Positions 59,350-64,000 of a stretch of DNA of 64,000 nt are shown here, piece after piece. Numbering within the stretch: the first letter of the stretch is position 1; each line of letters opens with the position of its first letter. Below the pieces are notes generated by a model, which was given only the letters and a program-made list of their open reading frames with translations, was not told the DNA's origin and did no database searches. The stretch comes from Bdellovibrio bacteriovorus HD100. Its GTDB lineage: Bacteria; Bdellovibrionota; Bdellovibrionia; Bdellovibrionales; Bdellovibrionaceae. Position numbers and translations under genes: made by a program. Location: positions 310,001-374,000 of the forward strand of contig NC_005363.1 of the NCBI RefSeq assembly GCF_000196175.1. The letters run 5' to 3'.

Positions 59350-62166
59350 CTAGTGCTTCTGGCTGTGAGTTGCGGATGGCCACAAATCAGTCCAGTGAGC
59401 GGCTTTGTGGGAAGCTTGGTTTGCGTCCCCCAAGGCCTGTTCAGAAACCATGACTTTTTCAAGTGCGGTTTCAGAAAGAACCTTGCCGCAGGCTTCAACG
59501 ATAGAAGCGTCGTCAAGGTGGTGGTACTTGAAGATCTCTGAAGGGCGACCGCACTTGGAGTGCTTGCGAACCGCAAGGCATTCCTGACGAACACCAATGA
59601 TAGAGCCCAAGTTGTCCAACAAACCGGCTTCACCGTCATGAACGCTGACGATCGGGATACGACGGCCCGCAACCGTGATCAGGTCGCCGGAAGAAATCTC
59701 TTCTGCTTTTTTCAGATAAAGATCCGCGTTGATGCCCAGTTCGTTGCGCAGATAGTGGTAATCGTTTTCGTGAGCCTGGATACCGGTCAACAGATCAGAT
59801 GAAGTCACCACGATCACGTTGGCATAAATGCCACGCGCCAGAAGAGCTTCAGAAGCTTTCATGGCTTCCGCCACCAGTGCACCCATTGCGAAGATGTTGA
59901 TCACGTTGTCACCCGGCTCGTAGCCAGCGTAACCACGGTAATCAATCAGGAAGTAAGCGCCTTTCAGCACTTCTTCACGAACAACGGCGAACATTTCTGC
60001 CTCGCTCATTGCTGCCACTTCTTCTTCGTTCACCGCACCCGCTACCGGGAATTCCGCGCGGGACAATTTGCCTTCCAGACCCACTTTGAAGCGAGCTTGT
60101 TTGGAAAGATATTTCGTGAAGTCTTTTTGTTCCGCACCACGAGTCACCAGACGAAGCAAGACGCCAGAGCGGCCGGCGTTGTCGTTCAGAACGTGTCTGC
60201 GGATTGCGTCCACCATGATCCAGTCAAGCTCTTGGCAGAAGTATGGCTCCCAAGTGATCTGATTTGGAATCTGAACGTCGGATTTCCAGCCGTGCTGAGC
60301 ACCTTCCGGAGAAAGTGTCACACCTGATGGTGTGCCCACGCAGATGAAAGAGGACTTCCAGTACAGGTTGTAGAAGTACTGATCCAATGCACGTTTCAGG
60401 AAGAAGTCATAAACGGTCATCAAAGGGATGATTGGCACGCCCACGATATCACGCATTTTTCCGAATGCGCCCACGCAGGACATAACGTTGCCTTCCGCGA
60501 TTTCAAAACGCAGGAAACGATCCGTAACGTCTTCACCAGGAACCAGATCCGGAAGCTTGCCGTCTTTTACGCCCAGCTCAGCCTCGATGTCCTGAACTTC
60601 CTGAGCACCGAAGATCTTACCATCCATCGCTGGATTCAAGTTCGTGGAAGTACCCACGTCCGGAGCCATGGAGATGAACAGCTCGCCTGGCAGTTTGAAT
60701 GGTTTTTCATTGTCCGTCAGGGCCTTTTGGCCCGCTTTCAATTCAGACTCATTCAAAGAAGTGTTGGAGATACGAGTCAGTTTTGCAGTCAATTGGCCCA
60801 GCATCCACTGTGTGTGCGGGTAGCTTGTCATCTTCGTGTTGATTTCCAAAGAGGATGGCATGTCGCCGAACTCAGCAAGTTTGGTCAGGAAGAATTCCTG
60901 GTTTTTTGCTTTCAAGGCGTTTTGAGCTTTGATGTCAGCATAGATCTTCTCGCCACGAGCAGCCAGGAACTTGCCTTCAACGGATTTTTCATCAAAACGC
61001 GCATAAAGTGTATTGCCAGTGATGCCTTGTTTCGCGCGCAGTTCTTCAACTTCATCTTCGTGCGGAAGAGAAGAGTGGTTGCCCTGCTGAGCCGCCGCCT
61101 TCAGACCCCAGCCTTTCAGGGTGTGAGCGATGATGATGGTTGGTTTGCGCTTGGACTCTTTGGATTTCATCATGGCTTTGGCCAGGGACATCATGTCGTG
61201 TCCACCGAAATCACGAAGTGCTTCATAAACGTCCTGGTCTGCAGTTGCAGTCAGGAATTTTTTAAGTGAAGGATAGTCCTTCATCAAAGTGTCTTTAAGC
61301 AGCTTCAGGTCATGAACCAAAAGCAATGCCTGAAGATCATAGTCAGTCAGTTCTTTTTCAAGGAAGTTTTTGAAGGCTTCGCCTTCTTTTTTCGCGAACA
61401 AGGCTTCACGCTTGCCGCCGTGACGAACCTGGATCACTTCCCAGCCGTTGGCAGCCATAGTTCTTTCAACACGGTCTGCATCCGTACCACCCAGAATCGC
61501 GTTGTTCACCAGACGGTGACCATCCAAAGACTGACGGTTGTAATCCAGAATCCAAGTCAGGTTGCCGATCTCACGTTCAGAGAAGTCCGGCACCGCTTCA
61601 TACATGGAACCTTCACGGAATTCAGAGTCGCCGCAAACAGCCCAGAAGTGAGCGTCTTTAGGCACATCATAACCGTGTTCAGCAGCATAACGGTAAGCCA
61701 AAGCCATGTAACCCGCTTCAACAGGCGGAATGCCCACGGAACCGGATGGGAAGAAGTTGTGTTGATCCGGATCGTACGCAGAGTGGTAGGACTGGAACAC
61801 ATATTCGTCACCGTTAGAGAACTTGCGCAGACCGTGCATCGCCTGGTTGGCTTCTTCCAAAGAAAGTTTGGAAAGGTCGGACTTCAGCAAATTGTCCAAA
61901 AGATAGTTGTAAGCGTGGTCTGTTGGGGAAGCATGCGGTTTGTTCGCGATGTGATCGAAACCGGATTTTACCAACAGGTGCAGCGCACCCATGATGTGAA
62001 GGGAGCTTGCGCAGCCGGCCGGGTGACCACCAATTTTTGGGTCGCCTTTTTCTTTGTCGGTGCGGTGATTGGCTTGCCAGATCATCTGGGTAGCCAGGTA
62101 ATGGGCGCGTCTCGCGATAGAGTCCAGAACCTCAGGTTTTGCGTTTTTGAGATTAGTGTTATCCAC
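59350..62166 (-). CDS. Pyruvate dehydrogenase E1-like / transketolase-like ThDP enzyme
   Basis: 938-residue ThDP enzyme of the homodimeric AceE type. Transketolase-like ThDP-binding segments are present: AGCASSLHIMGALH, AVCGDSEFREGSMYEA then LDYNRQSLDGHRLV (the GD...N motif), HTLKGWGLKAA, the pyrimidine-domain region FLRFEIAEGNVMSCVGAFGK, and a C-terminal domain. Expected chemistry is decarboxylation of a 2-oxo acid, most likely pyruvate, with transfer to a lipoyl E2. No E2 or E3 gene lies beside it. The start is GTG at 62166 with AGGAG upstream. Codon use is regular, suggesting high expression. Confidence 0.88.
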   Translation of the reverse strand: MDNTNLKNAKPEVLDSIARRAHYLATQMIWQANHRTDKEKGDPKIGGHPAGCASSLHIMGALHLLVKSGFDHIANKPHASPTDHAYNYLLDNLLKSDLSKLSLEEANQAMHGLRKFSNGDEYVFQSYHSAYDPDQHNFFPSGSVGIPPVEAGYMALAYRYAAEHGYDVPKDAHFWAVCGDSEFREGSMYEAVPDFSEREIGNLTWILDYNRQSLDGHRLVNNAILGGTDADRVERTMAANGWEVIQVRHGGKREALFAKKEGEAFKNFLEKELTDYDLQALLLVHDLKLLKDTLMKDYPSLKKFLTATADQDVYEALRDFGGHDMMSLAKAMMKSKESKRKPTIIIAHTLKGWGLKAAAQQGNHSSLPHEDEVEELRAKQGITGNTLYARFDEKSVEGKFLAARGEKIYADIKAQNALKAKNQEFFLTKLAEFGDMPSSLEINTKMTSYPHTQWMLGQLTAKLTRISNTSLNESELKAGQKALTDNEKPFKLPGELFISMAPDVGTSTNLNPAMDGKIFGAQEVQDIEAELGVKDGKLPDLVPGEDVTDRFLRFEIAEGNVMSCVGAFGKMRDIVGVPIIPLMTVYDFFLKRALDQYFYNLYWKSSFICVGTPSGVTLSPEGAQHGWKSDVQIPNQITWEPYFCQELDWIMVDAIRRHVLNDNAGRSGVLLRLVTRGAEQKDFTKYLSKQARFKVGLEGKLSRAEFPVAGAVNEEEVAAMSEAEMFAVVREEVLKGAYFLIDYRGYAGYEPGDNVINIFAMGALVAEAMKASEALLARGIYANVIVVTSSDLLTGIQAHENDYHYLRNELGINADLYLKKAEEISSGDLITVAGRRIPIVSVHDGEAGLLDNLGSIIGVRQECLAVRKHSKCGRPSEIFKYHHLDDASIVEACGKVLSETALEKVMVSEQALGDANQASHKAAHWTDLWPSATHSQKH

Positions 62167-62322
62167 GTGGTTCTCCTAAGTTTTTTCAGTCTTTTATAGC
62201 GACTGCAAACTAGCACTCTACAGAGGAGGAGTCCATGCCTTTAAGCCCCGCAGCAAGAGTTCTGGCTCTATTTAGGACGAAGGGGCTGCACCCTGCACAG
62301 CCCCGAATGAATATTTTTCAGT

Positions 62323-62496
62323 TTAGGGGGCCTGTTCTTCGTGGCTTTCCTCTATGGTGCCTTCGGGAGTGTGTTGTACGCGGCCCACCTCAGGTTTTGA
62401 TGGTTTTTGATGTCGCCCGGTTTCATGCAACGGGGGGCTGCGTTTTTGTGTGGGTTTGCCTGCGGAAGGGACGGGTTTGGTTGGATGATGCTTCAC
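62323..62496 (-). CDS. Small basic, proline-rich protein, unknown
   Basis: 57 residues from GTG at 62496, with GAGGAGG upstream. Composition is rich in Lys, His, Pro, Ser and Glu (MKHHPTKPVPSAGKPTQKR), with no hydrophobic segment, so it should be disordered and cytoplasmic or nucleic-acid binding. The gene is isolated in a 470-base gap, and a hairpin (GGGGCTG/CAGCCCC, near 62283-62305) lies downstream. Support is the strong ribosome site and biased composition only. Confidence 0.45.
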   Translation of the reverse strand: MKHHPTKPVPSAGKPTQKRSPPLHETGRHQKPSKPEVGRVQHTPEGTIEESHEEQAP

Positions 62497-62639
62497 GGAG
62501 GACCTCCTCTTCATCAATTTTGATGGATAAGAAGGCCAGGGATGCAAGTTCTGCGCTGCCTGTGTTCGGCTTAATTTGAGTTACACGAATCGTGGCAGGG
62601 AAAAGTGCCCTGCGATCGGGGCAATTTGCCCGCAGCCGA

Positions 62640-63830
62640 TCAGGCGGCTTTTTTGACCAACAGACGGTGCAAAGCCAAAGCCAGCACTCCACAGAACCCG
62701 ATCATCGCACACATAGGCAAGGTTGTGCCGTCATGCAAACGGCTGACAGCGGCGGAAGACAGTGCTGCGATACCGTACTGCAAAGTTCCCAAAAGAGCGG
62801 AAGCGCTGCCGGCTGCTTTCCGCTGCGTCGCCATGGCGCCGGCCGTGGCATTCGGGAAGGTCATGCCCAGGGCCGCGATGAACAGGAACAGCGGGATCGC
62901 CAGACCCCAGAAGCCCCAGTTGAAGATTCCGGCCATGGCCAAGATCACACCCAAGACCCCAAGAACGACAAAGATTTTTTCTAAGATAACATCATAGCTC
63001 AGGCGTTTCAGCAGGCGGGCATTGATTTGTGAACACGCAATCAGGCCGATGGCGTTGGAGCCAAACACCCAGCCGAAACTTTTTGCGGGAATCTCAAACA
63101 GATTGATGAACACGAACGAGGAACCAGTGATGTAGGCAAACAGTCCCGCTTGAGCCGCGCCTCCCGCCAGGGCATAACCCATGAAGTGGCGGTCTTTAAT
63201 AATCTGCACATAGTTTTTCAAAGAGTCTTTGATATGCACCCTTTGATCCGGCTGATGTGTCTCAGGAAGGAAGATGGCCAGCATCACGATGCAGGAGGTG
63301 CTGATAATCACCATCAAAGCAAAGATGGCGCGCCAGCCGAAGAACTCGGAAATATAACCGCCAAAGAACGGAGCCAGAATCGGAGCAACCCCCATCACCA
63401 GCATCAAAAGTGAAAACACACGTGCGGTTTCCTGATGAGTGAACAGGTCACGCACAATCGCCCGTGAAATCACCACGCCCGCACAGGAACCCAGAGCCTG
63501 CAGGAAGCGGAACAGGATCAGCATCTCCACATTTTTGGTGAAGGCGCAGACCAAAGACGCCAAAGCATAAATTCCCAAACCCACATACAAAGGTTTTTTG
63601 CGCCCGAAACGATCTGTGATCGGACCATAGAAAATCTGACCCGTGGCAAGACCGATGAAGAAAGATGCCAGAGACATCTGCACAGATGACAGGGGCACAT
63701 TCAGATTTTCCGCGATTGCCGGAAATGCCGGAAGATACATGTCGATGGAAAGTGGACCGAAGGCAGTCAGACTGGCCAGCAGAAGAATTAATAAAGCAAA
63801 GGGAGTGTTGGGCTTGGCGGAGGATTGCAT
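62640..63830 (-). CDS. MFS multidrug efflux transporter, Bcr/CflA type
   Basis: 396-residue inner-membrane proton-driven exporter with 12 helices. LASLTAFGPLSIDMYLPAFPAIA is the typical first helix. GQIFYGPITDRFGRKKPLY is motif A, and GSCAGVVISRAIVRDLF is the drug-exporter signature in helix 5. AGAMATQRKAAGSASALLGTLQY completes the Bcr/CflA pattern. Substrates are not predictable. The ribosome site is weak. Confidence 0.92.
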   Translation of the reverse strand: MQSSAKPNTPFALLILLLASLTAFGPLSIDMYLPAFPAIAENLNVPLSSVQMSLASFFIGLATGQIFYGPITDRFGRKKPLYVGLGIYALASLVCAFTKNVEMLILFRFLQALGSCAGVVISRAIVRDLFTHQETARVFSLLMLVMGVAPILAPFFGGYISEFFGWRAIFALMVIISTSCIVMLAIFLPETHQPDQRVHIKDSLKNYVQIIKDRHFMGYALAGGAAQAGLFAYITGSSFVFINLFEIPAKSFGWVFGSNAIGLIACSQINARLLKRLSYDVILEKIFVVLGVLGVILAMAGIFNWGFWGLAIPLFLFIAALGMTFPNATAGAMATQRKAAGSASALLGTLQYGIAALSSAAVSRLHDGTTLPMCAMIGFCGVLALALHRLLVKKAA

Positions 63831-63915
63831 GGGCCCGTCATAACAGGAAGCGAAGTGATTTGCACGAGGGAAGTCGGCAGAGGCTCTTTAATGAAAAAAG
63901 CCTCACGAAATAAGC

Positions 63916-64000
63916 TTAGGTTTCCAGAACAAAGTCCCAGCGGATTTTCACCGTGCCGTCACCTTCCACGATGCCTTTTGGAGGATTCGGGAATGGAGCT
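63916..64000 (-). CDS. C-terminal end of a gene cut by the window edge
   Basis: Only 27 codons before a TAA at 63918-63916 are visible: PFPNPPKGIVEGDGTVKIRW and then DFVLET. The pattern (FPNPPKG, then KIRWDF) resembles the very end of TonB C-terminal domains. Too short for a firm call. Confidence 0.5.
   Translation of the reverse strand, partial: APFPNPPKGIVEGDGTVKIRWDFVLET

Overview
The window looks like chromosome of a Bdellovibrio-type predatory bacterium (Bdellovibrionota). The grounds are a balanced GC content, very dense gene packing with 4-base ATGA/GTGA overlaps, many secreted proteins and lipoproteins, and a perfect TTAC-N3-GTAA LexA box (the box published for Bdellovibrio bacteriovorus) in front of an imuA-imuB-dnaE2 mutagenesis cassette. 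The species call is an inference from content; no database was searched. I see no prophage, insertion sequence or CRISPR array.

Left part (1-24 kb). A glutathione peroxidase is cut by the left edge. It is followed by an operon of a short-chain dehydrogenase, a CRTAC1-like beta-propeller protein and an NTF2-like protein, then a tRNA-Ser(GGA). On the minus strand lie a type III polyketide synthase with a small membrane partner, a type II NADH dehydrogenase, and a tightly overlapped HNH / GNAT / large adenosine deaminase / AmpG-like permease operon. Plus-strand genes follow: slyD, yajQ, a glycine-rich RNA-binding protein, the tesA-ybbA-ybbP-like trio and a Sua5/TsaC protein. After these come a cation/proton antiporter pair, an olsB/olsA-like ornithine-lipid pair, dinB, two small membrane genes (one frameshifted), an ArsC/Spx-like protein and an agmatinase.

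Middle (24-48 kb). An oligopeptide-type transporter (binding protein plus two permeases, no ATPase) is followed by two exported proteins of unknown function, speA, leuS and a probable 6S RNA. Next are a REC-GGDEF diguanylate cyclase, a CDF metal exporter, trmB, a ferredoxin, trxB and a response regulator. A subtilisin-like protease follows with an upstream chaperone-like gene, and then lipoproteins, a PilZ protein, phosphoglycolate phosphatase, an OmpA-like lipoprotein, an O-methyltransferase and a zinc-protease-like lipoprotein.

Right part (48-64 kb). The SOS mutasome cassette dnaE2-imuB-imuA is read leftward. Beyond it are two divergent barrel proteins, ogt, a secreted protein with a clan-CD-peptidase-like His/Cys pattern, a methyltransferase and hydrolase pair, a large stand-alone pyruvate dehydrogenase E1-like enzyme, a small basic protein and a Bcr/CflA-type exporter.

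Non-coding structure stands out. There are two copies of a 119-bp dispersed element with terminal inverted repeats, a 35-bp repeat that follows gene ends, a 6S-like RNA, and two terminator hairpins lying inside the first codons of the next gene. Functionally, the set points to import and salvage of peptides, muropeptides and nucleosides, an active cell envelope, c-di-GMP signalling (GGDEF, PilZ, YajQ) and DNA damage tolerance.
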